A stretch of DNA of 64,000 nucleotides from Pontibacter burrus. Its GTDB lineage: Bacteria > Bacteroidota > Bacteroidia > Cytophagales > Hymenobacteraceae. The first letter of the stretch is position 1; each line of letters begins with the position of its first letter. A program made the translations under genes and the position numbers. The stretch covers positions 371,154-435,153 of the forward strand of contig NZ_JAAGWD010000005.1 of NCBI RefSeq assembly GCF_010686685.1, given 5' to 3'. The notes beneath the pieces were generated by a model, which did no database searches, had not been told where the DNA came from, and saw nothing but the letters and a program-made list of their open reading frames with translations. This document shows positions 38,174-46,603 of the stretch, piece after piece.

Positions 38174-38764
38174 ATGAAAACTTTAGAGATTATAGGGTTT
38201 AAAAGAGCAAATCTCGGCAAATCGCAGACAAAAGAACTGCGTAATGAGTCTTATGTACCAGGAGTACTTTATGGCGGTGCTGAGCAAGTTCATTTCTATG
38301 CACCAGCTATCCTGTTCAGAGACTTAGTTTATTCTCCGGAAGTATACGAAGTAGACCTGAATATTGAAGGCACACACTACAGAGCTGTGTTGCAAGACCT
38401 GCAGTTCCACCCAGTTAACGAAATGCTTCTGCATGTTGACTTCCTTGAGTTACAGGAAGACAAGCCAGTGAAGATGGAAATTCCAGTTAAAATGGTTGGT
38501 ACTTCTCCAGGTGTTATTGTGGGTGGTAAGCTGGTAACTAAGCTGCGTAAGCTGAAAGTAAAAGCTCTTCCTGCTAACCTGCCGGATTATATCGAAGTAG
38601 ATATCTCTGACCTGGAGCTTGGTAAGTCAATCAAAGTTGGCAAGATCAACACAGGCGGTAACTACGAGATCCTGACTAACGCGCTTGCTCCGGTTGCTAC
38701 AGTAACTATCCCACGTGCTCTGAAGAGTGCACAAATGGAAGAAGCTCGCGCTGGCAAGAAATAA
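38174..38764 (+). CDS. rplY: Large ribosomal subunit protein bL25 (Ctc form)
   Basis: bL25 binds 5S rRNA; this is the longer two-domain Ctc form (196 aa). The N-terminal domain (about 1-90) begins MKTLEIIGFKRANLGKSQTK, with LRNESYVPGVLYGG and LQDLQFHPVNEMLLHVDF. The C-terminal domain (about 95-180) contains VKMVGTSPGVIVGGKL and LPDYIEVDISDLELGKSIKV. It is followed by a terminator. The pth gene lies downstream beyond a 180-bp repeat element, a pairing common in bacteria. Confidence 0.96.
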   Translation: MKTLEIIGFKRANLGKSQTKELRNESYVPGVLYGGAEQVHFYAPAILFRDLVYSPEVYEVDLNIEGTHYRAVLQDLQFHPVNEMLLHVDFLELQEDKPVKMEIPVKMVGTSPGVIVGGKLVTKLRKLKVKALPANLPDYIEVDISDLELGKSIKVGKINTGGNYEILTNALAPVATVTIPRALKSAQMEEARAGKK

Positions 38765-38789
38765 GCAGCAAACGCTACTTTATAGTACA

Positions 38790-38823
38790 AAATCCTGTCC
38801 TGCTGCAAGCAGGGCAGGATTTT
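38790..38823 (+). terminator. Terminator of rplY
   Basis: Stem AAATCCTGTCCTGC / GCAGGGCAGGATTT (one G-T pair), loop TGCAA, followed by TTTTG. Lies 25 bp after the rplY stop. Confidence 0.85.
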
Positions 38824-38830
38824 TTGTTTC

Positions 38831-39010
38831 TATTAAATGGTTGATGGTTAAATTGCTAAATTGCTGTTTGTTAATTGTTGTTTGGAAGTTGCCGAATGTT
38901 CTTCAACCAGAACTCATAACATCCATCTGATTTATTCAGGAGCATGTAGAGGCACACGCTGCGTCTTTTACCTTAGCAAACTCAACAATTTAACCATCAA
39001 CCATTTAATA
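38831..39010. mobile_element. 180-bp MITE-like element with 25-bp perfect inverted ends
   Basis: The left end (38831-38855) begins TATTAAATGGTTGATGGTTA and the right end (38986-39010) is its exact 25-bp reverse complement. The ends begin and finish with TA, so a TA duplication is possible. Inside is a degraded REP palindrome (AGAGGCACACGCTGCGTCTT, near 38948). There is no coding capacity. The element ends 8 bp before the TTG start of pth. It could instead be a chance product of the simple GTTGATTGTTAA-type repeats common around here. Confidence 0.55.
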
Positions 39011-39018
39011 ATAAAATT

Positions 39019-39654
39019 TTGACTATAGAGACTATAAAACAATGGCTGGGGCTGACACCAAAAGCTCCTTCCCTACCTGAAGATACAAGCATGAAATACC
39101 TTATAGTTGGTTTAGGAAACATAGGCCCCGAATATGCCGAAACGCGCCACAACATTGGCTTTATGGTGCTGGATTACCTAGCTAAAAAACACGATGCTAC
39201 GTTTAATACCGGCCGACACTCTTTTGTGACCGAAATAAAAACCAAAGGCCGCACCTTTGTACTGGTTAAGCCTACGACATACATGAACCTGAGCGGGAAA
39301 GCTGTGGGGCACTGGCTTAGCTCTTTAAAACTACAGCCAGAGCAGATGATGGTGATCACCGATGATATTGCTCTTCCTTTCGGCAAAATACGCATCCGTA
39401 CCAAAGGCAGCGCCGGCGGGCACAACGGCTTGAAGCACATCGAGCAAACACTGGGACACAACAATTACCCACGCCTGCGCTTCGGAGTAGGCGATGCTTT
39501 CCATAAAGGCAAGCAGGTAGATTATGTACTGAGCAATTTCAGCGACGATGAACAGGCCGAGCTACAAACCCTGATCGAGAAGTCTGCTGAAGCGGTTGTG
39601 TCTTTTGGAACCATCGGGCTGGAGCGTACCATGAATACGTTCAACACAAAATAA
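39019..39654 (+). CDS. pth: Peptidyl-tRNA hydrolase
   Basis: Pth recycles peptidyl-tRNA that drops off ribosomes. The core begins MKYLIVGLGNIGPEYAETRH with NIGFMVLDYLA (catalytic His and Asn). KPTTYMNLSGKAV, DDIALPFGKIRIRTKGSAGG and HNGLKHIEQTLG are the family blocks. The open frame extends 24 codons upstream of the core to a TTG (39019; IKQWLGLTPKAPSLPEDTS). I keep this extension because its composition is protein-like, but the ATG at 39091 is an equally valid start and gives the usual length. The TTG overlaps a GACTATAGAG motif. Confidence 0.93.
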   Translation: MTIETIKQWLGLTPKAPSLPEDTSMKYLIVGLGNIGPEYAETRHNIGFMVLDYLAKKHDATFNTGRHSFVTEIKTKGRTFVLVKPTTYMNLSGKAVGHWLSSLKLQPEQMMVITDDIALPFGKIRIRTKGSAGGHNGLKHIEQTLGHNNYPRLRFGVGDAFHKGKQVDYVLSNFSDDEQAELQTLIEKSAEAVVSFGTIGLERTMNTFNTK

Positions 39655-39660
39655 CGATAG

Positions 39661-40737
39661 ATGGCAGCAACACGGATACAAGAGGCACCAGCCAGAGTTA
39701 CATCGCTTGACTATGTCAGGGGGCTGGCGGCTTTTGGTATCCTGCTATACCATTTCCAGAGCTGGACGCTGGGCCACATGGAAGCCGAGACATTCTGGGG
39801 CCGTATTGGTCTGTATGGTGTTGCTATATTCTACGTACTAAGCGGACTTACACTCTACCACGTTTACGAAGCGCGTCTGCAGCCCAACAAAGCCGGCCTA
39901 ACAGATTTCTACCTGAAACGCATATTTCGTCTGTTCCCGTTGCTCTGGTTGATCATGCCTGTTTACCTGGTTATTATGCCCGAGCTCCGTGAATGGGACC
40001 GTATACTGCTCAACTTCACAGGTCTGTTTGGGTTTGTGGCCTGGGACAAATCGATTGGTACAGGTGTGTGGTCTATTGGCAACGAGATGGTTTTTTACCT
40101 TTTCTTCCCGATTTTCCTGTTTTCAGCCAGGTATAGCCGGGTAGCTTTTGCTATAGTTTGCCTGGTTATAGTTGCGCTGGGTGCATATTTCGCCTTTTAT
40201 CTTATAGACGATGCCGTACCGCTCGCAGCCCATTGGCGTGACTATGTAAATCCATTTAACCAGATCTTCCTGTTTCTGGGTGGTGTGGCGATAGGCTATT
40301 TTACCAAATACAGGTCATTGCCTGCTGTGCCGTTAGCTATATTACTGGTGCTGGCTATAGTGGTGTTTTCTTATTACCCAGCTGCCGGAAACACAGTAGT
40401 GCTTGTTACAGACTGGGAGCGTTTCATTTTTGCCGGAACCTGCCTGGCTGTTTGCTTTGCTATGTACAAGTTGCCGGTCACGCTGCCAGCTATAGTTCAT
40501 GTGCCGCTGCATACTTTGGGCGAGATTAGCTATGCCGTCTACCTATTGCATCCGCTAGTCTACCAAGTCGTAAAATTTGCCGGCAAGCAACTCCACTTCT
40601 CACCCTGGGTTACCATTATAGTAGCTATCGTATTAACGCTTGTGCTTAGCCAGCTGGTGTACCGTTACTATGAGCAACGCTTTATCCGGTTAGGGCAGAA
40701 AACCAGTAAAGCCATTACCGCACGCTTCGCCCGTTAA
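39661..40737 (+). CDS. Acyltransferase family 3 membrane protein
   Basis: This 358-aa integral membrane O-acyltransferase (OafA/NodX type) has about ten spans. The hallmark start SLDYVRGLAAFGILLYHF contains the R/H pair, followed by FYVLSGLTLYHVY and FYLKRIFRLFPLLW. Family members acetylate or succinylate sugars of LPS, peptidoglycan or exopolysaccharide; the acceptor here is unknown. It begins 6 bp after pth, so it is probably cotranscribed. Three CTATAG copies fall in the gene, mostly in hydrophobic segments where the sequence gives Ile-Val or Thr-Ile-Val codons. Confidence 0.9.
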   Translation: MAATRIQEAPARVTSLDYVRGLAAFGILLYHFQSWTLGHMEAETFWGRIGLYGVAIFYVLSGLTLYHVYEARLQPNKAGLTDFYLKRIFRLFPLLWLIMPVYLVIMPELREWDRILLNFTGLFGFVAWDKSIGTGVWSIGNEMVFYLFFPIFLFSARYSRVAFAIVCLVIVALGAYFAFYLIDDAVPLAAHWRDYVNPFNQIFLFLGGVAIGYFTKYRSLPAVPLAILLVLAIVVFSYYPAAGNTVVLVTDWERFIFAGTCLAVCFAMYKLPVTLPAIVHVPLHTLGEISYAVYLLHPLVYQVVKFAGKQLHFSPWVTIIVAIVLTLVLSQLVYRYYEQRFIRLGQKTSKAITARFAR

Positions 40738-40831
40738 CCTGCCTGTACTATAGTTAGCCGCTAAACTATGGGATCTTACTGATAGCGGCAGGCCCTTATG
40801 TTATAGCCATAGCTGGCAATTACACCTAACT

Positions 40832-42097
40832 ATGAAAAAGATTTTACGGCTCTATAGTAATGCCTTCGGCGGTCTATCCAGGTCTGCCTGGATGCTTTCG
40901 CTGATCATGTTCATCAACCGCAGCGGCGCTATGGTGATCCCTTTCCTGGGCGTGTACCTGACCGAGGCGCTGGGGTTTACAATGAAAGAAGCCGGCATTA
41001 TCCTCAGTATTTACGGGCTTGGTGCTGTTTGCGGCGGTTTCCTGGGAGGTTGGCTCACCGATAAGATCGGGCACTTTAAGGTACAGTTCTTCAGCCTTAC
41101 GGTTGGTGGCAGCTTGTACTTTATGTTCCTGTTCCTCGAGAAGTTTGAGCACATTGCCATCGGTGTATTTGTGCTGAGCCTCGTAAACGATATGCTGCGC
41201 CCGGCCAACGCATCTTCCATTGCGCATTATGCCAAACCCGAAAATGTTACCAGAGCCTTTTCGCTTAACCGTATGGCCCTTAACCTGGGTTTCTCTATTG
41301 GTCCGGCCTTGGGTGGTATGGTAGCGGCAATCTCTTATAAATACCTGTTTGTGGGTGATGCGGTAGGGTGCATGATGGCAGGCCTGTTCTTTTACATTTA
41401 CTTCCGGAACAAGCAAGGGCACAGACCACAGCAGAAAGTTAAAACAGATGCTATAGTTAACGATGCAACTCCTACGCTATCAGAGAAAGTAAAGTCTCCT
41501 TATACCGATAACCTGTACCTGGTTTTTGTGTTGCTGAATGCGGGTTTTGCAATGCTGTTCTTTCAGCTTTTCTCTACATTACCGCTTTACTACAGACAGA
41601 TTTATGCATTGCCGGAACAAAGCATTGGCGGGTTGCTTGCACTGAACGGGCTTATCGTGTTTATGATAGAGATGATCTTTGTTTACCTGATCGGGGACAA
41701 AATAAAGAAGTCGTGGCTGATACCGATTGGTGTGCTGGTGCTTGGTTCATCTTTTGCAATCCTAAACCTGGGGCACCACATTTTCCTGCTTTACATTGCC
41801 ATGACACTCCTTAGCTTTTCAGAGATTCTGGTAATGCCGTTCATGGCTACTATTTCGGTGGAGCGCTCTAATAACAGCAATCGTGGCGCATATATGGGCT
41901 TGTATACCATTTCGTATGCGGCTGCGCATGTGGTAGCTCCTTACATGGGCACTACCATCGCCGCGCGCCATGGTTTCGATACGCTGTGGTGGGTGCTTAG
42001 TGCGTTTGCTATAGTTGTGAGTGTAGGTCTTTACTTCGTAGTTAAAAGGATAGACCGTAAGCAGGTGCCGGAGCGGGTAGCTGTATCTGTGTTGTAG
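40832..42097 (+). CDS. MFS transporter
   Basis: This 421-aa major facilitator has 12 spans in two six-helix halves joined by a polar loop (about residues 190-225). GGFLGGWLTDKIGHFKVQ is the loop 2-3 motif of the family (G-x-L-x-D-x-x-G). The substrate is unknown. Its TAG stop (42095-42097) lies inside the first REP palindrome of the cluster that follows, so the last bases of the gene belong to a repeat. Three CTATAG copies lie in the gene. Confidence 0.9.
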   Translation: MKKILRLYSNAFGGLSRSAWMLSLIMFINRSGAMVIPFLGVYLTEALGFTMKEAGIILSIYGLGAVCGGFLGGWLTDKIGHFKVQFFSLTVGGSLYFMFLFLEKFEHIAIGVFVLSLVNDMLRPANASSIAHYAKPENVTRAFSLNRMALNLGFSIGPALGGMVAAISYKYLFVGDAVGCMMAGLFFYIYFRNKQGHRPQQKVKTDAIVNDATPTLSEKVKSPYTDNLYLVFVLLNAGFAMLFFQLFSTLPLYYRQIYALPEQSIGGLLALNGLIVFMIEMIFVYLIGDKIKKSWLIPIGVLVLGSSFAILNLGHHIFLLYIAMTLLSFSEILVMPFMATISVERSNNSNRGAYMGLYTISYAAAHVVAPYMGTTIAARHGFDTLWWVLSAFAIVVSVGLYFVVKRIDRKQVPERVAVSVL

Positions 42098-42120
42098 AGA
42101 CGCAAGATGTTGCGTCTCCT
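42094..42120. repeat. REP palindrome 1 of the RAYT cluster
   Basis: GTAG AGACGCAA GATG TTGCGTCT CCT. Its first bases supply the stop codon of the MFS gene. Confidence 0.85.
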
Positions 42121-42200
42121 GAGATAGGCACCTCAAATGGACTTTATAGTTTAAGTGGTGATAACATCATACTATAGCCACTACTAATTAAACTGCCCTT

Positions 42201-42226
42201 GGAGACGCAAGGTATTGCGTCTCTAC
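42201..42226. repeat. REP palindrome 2 of the RAYT cluster
   Basis: Same 8-bp arms with loop GGTA, immediately upstream of the transposase frame. Confidence 0.85.
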
Positions 42227-42266
42227 GGTTTTGAAAACTTCTATCAATAGCTTCGTAAAGGTTGCT

Positions 42267-42839
42267 ATGGATAAGTATAAGAACAGCTTCCGCATCCCAT
42301 CTGCCCGTTTAACGGGTTGGGATTACGCTTCACATGGCTTGTACTTTATAACAATCTGTACAAAGAACAGGGAGCACTCCTTTGGGAAGGTTTATCTTCC
42401 TTCATTAAACAGATTGCAACCTGAACCGCCTTTGGAGACGCAAGGTATTGCGTCTCTACAACTTACAGAAGTTGGTGAAATCGCATCTAAATACTGGAAG
42501 CAGATACCTGCATACCATCCATTCGTGGAGCTAGATGAATTTATTATTATGCCAAACCATGTACATGGTATCATCTTTATTAACAAACCTGATCAGGAGC
42601 AATGGCAACCAAACAAATTTGGCTCTCAATCAGGTAATCTTGCCTCCATAATTAGGGGATATAAGGCGGCGGTAAAGAAGTATGCGACTATAAATTAACT
42701 GGAATTCGCCTGGCAAACCCGCTATTTCGATAGAATTATCCGTTCAGAAAGAGAACTCCAAAATATCAGAAACTATATTTTTAATAACCCGGCAAACTGG
42801 GAGACAGAAAAGAACAATCCTGAAAATATATTCATGTAA
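42267..42839 (+). pseudogene. REP-associated tyrosine transposase (RAYT, Y1/IS200-like), nonsense mutation
   Basis: RAYTs are single-copy HUH-type DNA transposases that recognise REP hairpins. From the ATG at 42267 the frame shows IPSARLTGWDYASHGLYFIT, ICTKNREHSFG, LDEFIIMPNHVHGIIFI (the HUH motif HVH) and YKAAVKKYATIN. At that point a TAA (42696-42698) interrupts. In the same frame 47 further codons follow, LEFAWQTRYFDRIIRSEREL to NPENIFM, the conserved C-terminus with the usual catalytic-tyrosine helix region. The expected codon at the stop is AAA (NKLEF), so a single A-to-T change explains it. A REP copy (42434-42459) lies in frame within the gene. The truncated product of about 143 aa is probably inactive. 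Confidence 0.88.
42434..42459. repeat. REP palindrome 3, inside the transposase frame
   Basis: Identical in arms and loop to REP 2 (AGACGCAA GGTA TTGCGTCT). Translated in frame it gives LETQGIASLQ between two conserved blocks of the RAYT, so it looks like an in-frame insertion. Confidence 0.85.
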
Positions 42840-42843
42840 CAAT

Positions 42844-42871
42844 GTAGAGACGCAATACCTTGCGTCTCCAA
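42844..42871. repeat. REP palindrome 4 (inverse orientation)
   Basis: The reverse complement of REP 2/3 (loop TACC), 4 bp after the end of the transposase frame. REPs 2 and 4 therefore flank the gene as an inverted pair. Confidence 0.85.
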
Positions 42872-42958
42872 GGACGGTTCAAATAGCAATAGCTCAACAT
42901 AAAATTAGTATTCCCTCAACTATTCAAACGAAATTTTTTTTTGAAGCGCCTGCCATCT

Positions 42959-42983
42959 GAGACGCAAAATCTTGCGTCTCTAC
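42959..42983. repeat. REP palindrome 5 of the RAYT cluster
   Basis: AGACGCAA AATC TTGCGTCT, followed within 10 bp by the metG terminator. Confidence 0.85.
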
Positions 42984-42991
42984 AAATAAAG

Positions 42992-43023
42992 AAGCCCCGC
43001 AACTATAGTTAGCTGCGGGGCTT
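42992..43023. terminator. Terminator of metG with CTATAG loop
   Basis: Stem AAGCCCCGCA / TGCGGGGCTT, loop ACTATAGTTAGC. T-rich on both sides; it lies 23 bp past the metG stop on the minus strand. Confidence 0.8.
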
Positions 43024-43046
43024 TCTTTTTAAGATCAAACTATAGT

Positions 43047-45089
43047 TTACGATACAGTTCCACCAGGTTTAACCTCTTTACTTGGCTGTACAAAAGCCAG
43101 TGAACCGTCTGCATTCTCAGCCATCAGGATCATGCCCTGGCTGGTAATACCTTTGATATCGCGTGGGGCAAGGTTAACTAATATGCTTACCTGCTGGCCT
43201 ACAATTTCGTCCGGATTAAAGAACTCAGCGATGCCACTTACTACGGTGCGCTGATCTATACCCGTATCAATTGTTAACTTCAGGAGTTTTTTGGTTTTGG
43301 CTACTTTTTCAGCGGCAAGTATGGTTCCGATGCGGATGTCCATTTTAGAGAACTCATCAAATGTGATATTCTCTTTAGCAGGCTCTACTACAGCATTGGC
43401 CATTTCGTTTGCCTTTTTGGTATCCAGTAGCTTTTGTACCTGTGCTTCCACAGAAGCGTCTTCTATTTTCTCGAACAACAAAGCAGGTGTACCGATCACA
43501 TGGCCTTCTTTTAGCAGATCATCCGATCCAGCATTAGCCCACATGCCAGCTTCCATGTTCAGCATAGCACGTAGCTTGTTAGCAGAATCAGGAAGGAATG
43601 GCTCCATCAGTATTGCCAGACTACCAGAGATCTGCAATGCGATGTTCATGATCGTTTTAACACGCTCTTCATCTGTTTTAATCAGTTTCCACGGCTCTGT
43701 ATCTGCCAGGTACTTGTTACCTAAACGGGCCAGGTTCATCAGTTCACTCAGCGCATCACGGAACTTGTAACGCTCCAAGTGTGCTGCAATCACCATTGGC
43801 ATGCCAGCCAGTACTTCCAGCACTTCTTTGTCGTATTGTTGTAGCTCGCCGCGTGTTGGTACTGCACCGTTGTAATACTTTTGGGTAAGCACTACGGCAC
43901 GGTTTATAAAGTTACCCAGAATAGCCAGCAGCTCGTTATTGTTGCGGGCCTGGTAGTCTTTCCAGGTAAAGTCGTTGTCTTTGGTTTCAGGGGCATTGGC
44001 GCACAGGGCATAACGCAGCACATCTCCTTTGCCTTTAAAATCTTCCAGGTACTCGTGCAGCCACACCGCCCAGTTGCGCGACGTTGATATCTTATCGCCT
44101 TCCAGGTTCAGGAATTCGTTAGCCGGCACGTTGTCTGGCAAAATGTAGTCGCCGTGTGCTTTCAGCATGCTTGGAAAAATGATGCAGTGGAATACGATGT
44201 TATCCTTGCCAATGAAGTGCACCAGCTTTGTGTTCTCGTCTTTCCAGTATTTCTCCCAGTCCGGCGTTAACGCCTTGGTGGCAGAAATGTAGCCGATCGG
44301 CGCATCGAACCACACGTAAAGCACTTTTCCTTCGGCACCTTCAACCGGAACAGGTACGCCCCAGTCCAGGTCGCGGGTCACGGCGCGTGGTTGCAGGCCC
44401 TGGTCAATCCAGGATTTACACTGGCCGTATACGTTTGGTTTCCAGTCGCCTTTATGGCCATCTACGATCCATTCGCGCAGCCATGCTTCGTATTCGTTAA
44501 GTGGCAGGTACCAGTGTTTTGTTTCGCGCAACACAGGTGGCTCACCGCTCAGTGTGCTTTTCGGGTTGATCAGGTCCGTTGCGTTCAGGGAAGTTCCGCA
44601 GCTTTCGCACTGGTCGCCGTAGGCATTTTCGTTTCCACATTTCGGGCAGGTACCCACTATATAACGGTCCGCTAAAAATTGCTGGGCTTTCTCGTCGTAA
44701 TACTGCTGCGTGGTCTGCTCTATAAACTTGCCATCGTTGTATAGTTTCAGGAAGAAATCTGAAGCTGTTTCGTGGTGAATTTTAGAAGAAGTACGGTCGT
44801 AGATATCAAAAGAAATGTTGAAATCTGCGAACGACTGTTTGATCAGCTCATGGTATTTATCAACTGCCTGTTGCGGCGTGATGCCCTCTTTTTTGGCGCG
44901 TATCGTGATCGGAACACCGTGCTCGTCAGAGCCGCAGATAAACTTTACGTCACGGTTTTGCAGGCGCAGGTAGCGCACGTAAATATCGGCAGGTAGGTAA
45001 ACCCCGGCCAGGTGCCCGATGTGCACCGGACCATTGGCATAAGGCAGCGCCGCCGTTACAGTATAGCGTTTAGGAGTATTTGTTGTCAT
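43047..45089 (-). CDS. metG: Methionyl-tRNA synthetase
   Basis: Charges tRNA-Met. This is the long dimeric form (680 aa from the ATG at 45089). The HIGH-type motif is [16 protein letters not shown]. The zinc knuckle is [18 protein letters not shown], the KMSKS-type motif is [13 protein letters not shown], and the anticodon-binding helical domain follows. A C-terminal tRNA-binding EMAP/OB domain is present (about 575-680, [20 protein letters not shown]). The frame is open for 12 codons further upstream, but a -7 promoter element lies inside that part, so the ATG at 45089 is favoured. There are no CTATAG copies in 2 kb of coding DNA, but one follows the stop (TAAACTATAGTTT). Confidence 0.97.
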   Translation of the reverse strand: MTTNTPKRYTVTAALPYANGPVHIGHLAGVYLPADIYVRYLRLQNRDVKFICGSDEHGVPITIRAKKEGITPQQAVDKYHELIKQSFADFNISFDIYDRTSSKIHHETASDFFLKLYNDGKFIEQTTQQYYDEKAQQFLADRYIVGTCPKCGNENAYGDQCESCGTSLNATDLINPKSTLSGEPPVLRETKHWYLPLNEYEAWLREWIVDGHKGDWKPNVYGQCKSWIDQGLQPRAVTRDLDWGVPVPVEGAEGKVLYVWFDAPIGYISATKALTPDWEKYWKDENTKLVHFIGKDNIVFHCIIFPSMLKAHGDYILPDNVPANEFLNLEGDKISTSRNWAVWLHEYLEDFKGKGDVLRYALCANAPETKDNDFTWKDYQARNNNELLAILGNFINRAVVLTQKYYNGAVPTRGELQQYDKEVLEVLAGMPMVIAAHLERYKFRDALSELMNLARLGNKYLADTEPWKLIKTDEERVKTIMNIALQISGSLAILMEPFLPDSANKLRAMLNMEAGMWANAGSDDLLKEGHVIGTPALLFEKIEDASVEAQVQKLLDTKKANEMANAVVEPAKENITFDEFSKMDIRIGTILAAEKVAKTKKLLKLTIDTGIDQRTVVSGIAEFFNPDEIVGQQVSILVNLAPRDIKGITSQGMILMAENADGSLAFVQPSKEVKPGGTVS

Positions 45090-45106
45090 GTTTTGTCTTA
45101 AAAAAG

Positions 45107-45114
45107 CAAATATA
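45107..45114 (-). promoter_or_regulatory. -7 element of metG
   Basis: TATATTTG on the minus strand fits TAnnTTTG and lies 17 bp before the chosen ATG, leaving only a short leader. It argues against the upstream in-frame start at 45125. Confidence 0.55.
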
Positions 45115-45230
45115 CGAATAGCCAACGGATTGCACCTTTCTATACTTTCATCAAACTATAAAATCAGAAACTATAGTTACTTAGCGTGCCTTCTTCCGTA
45201 CACGGAACATCACCTACTGTATACTTTAAG

Positions 45231-45443
45231 ATGAAGCAGAAAGATAACGCGCACATAAAAAAAGGCGATAAAGACAGCCTTGGGGAAAAAAGCGAAAAGA
45301 AAGAACTCAGCAAAAACCCGGCGCCACAGGAAAACACCCGCGAATCGGAAACTACCCCACCCGACCATGAGGTTTATATTAACCTCGAGCCTGATGAACT
45401 ACATTTGGGAGATGAAGAACCCGAGGATGTGAGCAGCAAATAG
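45231..45443 (+). CDS. Small, highly charged protein of unknown function
   Basis: A 70-aa hydrophilic protein from the ATG at 45231 (a GTG at 45186 is in frame). It is rich in Lys, Glu and Asp (KKGDKDSLGEKSEKKELSKN ... LEPDELHLGDEEPEDVSSK) with no hydrophobic core, so it is probably disordered. No family is recognised. It lies divergent from metG and ends at a strong terminator, which favours a real transcript. Confidence 0.5.
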   Translation: MKQKDNAHIKKGDKDSLGEKSEKKELSKNPAPQENTRESETTPPDHEVYINLEPDELHLGDEEPEDVSSK

Positions 45444-45460
45444 CAAAGCAACCTGAAAGC

Positions 45461-45503
45461 AAAAAGCCGGCAGAAGTACTAAAAATCCTTCTGCCGGCTT
45501 TTT
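45461..45503. terminator. Strong bidirectional terminator
   Basis: A 16-bp perfect stem AAAAAGCCGGCAGAAG / CTTCTGCCGGCTTTTT, 11-nt loop, between convergent small genes. Confidence 0.85.
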
Positions 45504-45520
45504 GTTGTTTATGCCTATAG

Positions 45521-45844
45521 TTAGTTTCCTGCTCTGCGGGGCATTACACGCCGTGGCGCTTGTTTGGTTGTGTCTAGAGGAGCGTTCGGTAATTCTTCGG
45601 GCCTTACCTCAGGCGGTTTCATGGCTGGTGCATTCCTGTCACTCTCTTCTATATTCTTTTTCCGGTTTATCTCGCTTGCCTGTTCATCCATCCGGTCGCG
45701 CAGGTCTGTGCTGGCATCGCTGCGGTACCGAACCCTGTTCTCCCGATCTACGCCTGGCATCCCTTCCTCACCTTCCGACAGCGAGGTACAGGACATTACG
45801 CCAAACAGCGCTGTGCCAACTATAGCCGTTATATATCTTTTCAT
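45521..45844 (-). CDS. Small lipoprotein of unknown function
   Basis: A 107-aa protein from the ATG at 45844. It has a signal peptide with lipobox GVMSC, then a low-complexity polar sequence rich in Arg, Glu and Asp (RMDEQASEINRKKNIEESDR) and a Pro-rich tail (MKPPEVRPEELPNAPLDTTK). No domain is recognised. The frame is open 14 codons upstream, but the signal peptide fixes the start. One CTATAG copy lies in the signal-peptide codons. Confidence 0.65.
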   Translation of the reverse strand: MKRYITAIVGTALFGVMSCTSLSEGEEGMPGVDRENRVRYRSDASTDLRDRMDEQASEINRKKNIEESDRNAPAMKPPEVRPEELPNAPLDTTKQAPRRVMPRRAGN

Positions 45845-45950
45845 CGCATACTTCTTTAAGCTAAAATACAACTGTAAGTCAAACACTTACAATTAAAGTA
45901 TACGACAACCCGATAGAATAAAACAGGACAATAACAGGTTTATAGTTGTA

Positions 45951-46211
45951 TTACATTTCACTTAGCGCATCGTAGCCAACCTGTGTCAGCATAAGGCCAT
46001 CGGGTGCAGGGTTTACATAAGAGAGTTTTGCTAAATGCTGCTCAGCTTCCTTTTGTACATCTTTGTACTTAGGATACTTCTCCTGCAATATCGGGTATAG
46101 TTCCTGGTAGGTAAGCACCTCCCCTTCCTTTATGTTCTTTGTCCGGAAAGCATCCATCATGCATTGCGCCAGGTTGTCTATATTCTCTGCTTCTGATCGT
46201 ATCTCTGTCAT
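45951..46211 (-). CDS. Small helical protein of unknown function
   Basis: An 86-aa soluble protein beginning MTEIRSEAENIDNLAQCMMD. The sequence LTYQELYPILQEKYPKYKDV and a C-terminal LMLTQVGYDALSEM suggest a small winged-helix-like or helical fold. No family is certain. It is monocistronic on the minus strand. Confidence 0.6.
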   Translation of the reverse strand: MTEIRSEAENIDNLAQCMMDAFRTKNIKEGEVLTYQELYPILQEKYPKYKDVQKEAEQHLAKLSYVNPAPDGLMLTQVGYDALSEM

Positions 46212-46376
46212 GGTTCTAATACTTTATAGTTATGGATAAAAGGTACGACAGCTGCATCTTTATTGTTAGACCAGTGCTTAAAGGGATTTATTAGCATGCC
46301 TGAACCGCAGATTAGAGGAATTTGATAGATTTTTCAGGATTGGAGGATTTGCTATAGTTCTATAGTTACCAATTGC

Positions 46377-46470
46377 TGGCGCGAGCGTCCACGCTCGTGA
46401 CTAACTATGGCGTTGAGCTCCTGACTCAACTGGCCTGAAAGGACAGGCAATTGCGCTGGCTATAGTTTTA
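46377..46470. repeat. Three-hairpin interspersed repeat, copy 1
   Basis: Consecutive small stems: CGAGCG TCCA CGCTCG, then GTTGAG CTCCTGA CTCAAC, then CCTG AAAGGA CAGG, ending GCGCTGGCTATAGTT. The same layout recurs at 60689-60780 with different but still paired stem bases. Confidence 0.75.
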
Positions 46471-46485
46471 TAGTTGGCATAGGTC

Positions 46486-46603
46486 AACCACCCCTAACCC
46501 CTCCTTGTCTAAAGCGGGAGCTTTTCAGCCGCTGCTATAGTTGGAGCTATAGTTTTATAGTTGATGTTAGTCATCCCCGTACCCCCTTCAAAGGGGGACT
46601 TTC
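46486..46603. repeat. Pair of C-rich palindromes
   Basis: Unit 1 (46486-46525) is CCACCCCTAACCCCTCCTTG followed by GGGAGCTTTT. Unit 2 (46570-46603) is GTCATCCCCGTACCCCCTTC followed by AAAGGGGGACTTT. Equivalent pairs lie at 2061-2175, 14968-15083 and 57097-57340. Confidence 0.75.

Noticed and set aside
42094..42983. Possible CRISPR array because of repeated 26-bp units
   Set aside because: Spacing is irregular (from 80 to 390 bp), the orientation varies and the units are REP palindromes around a RAYT gene; there are no cas genes.
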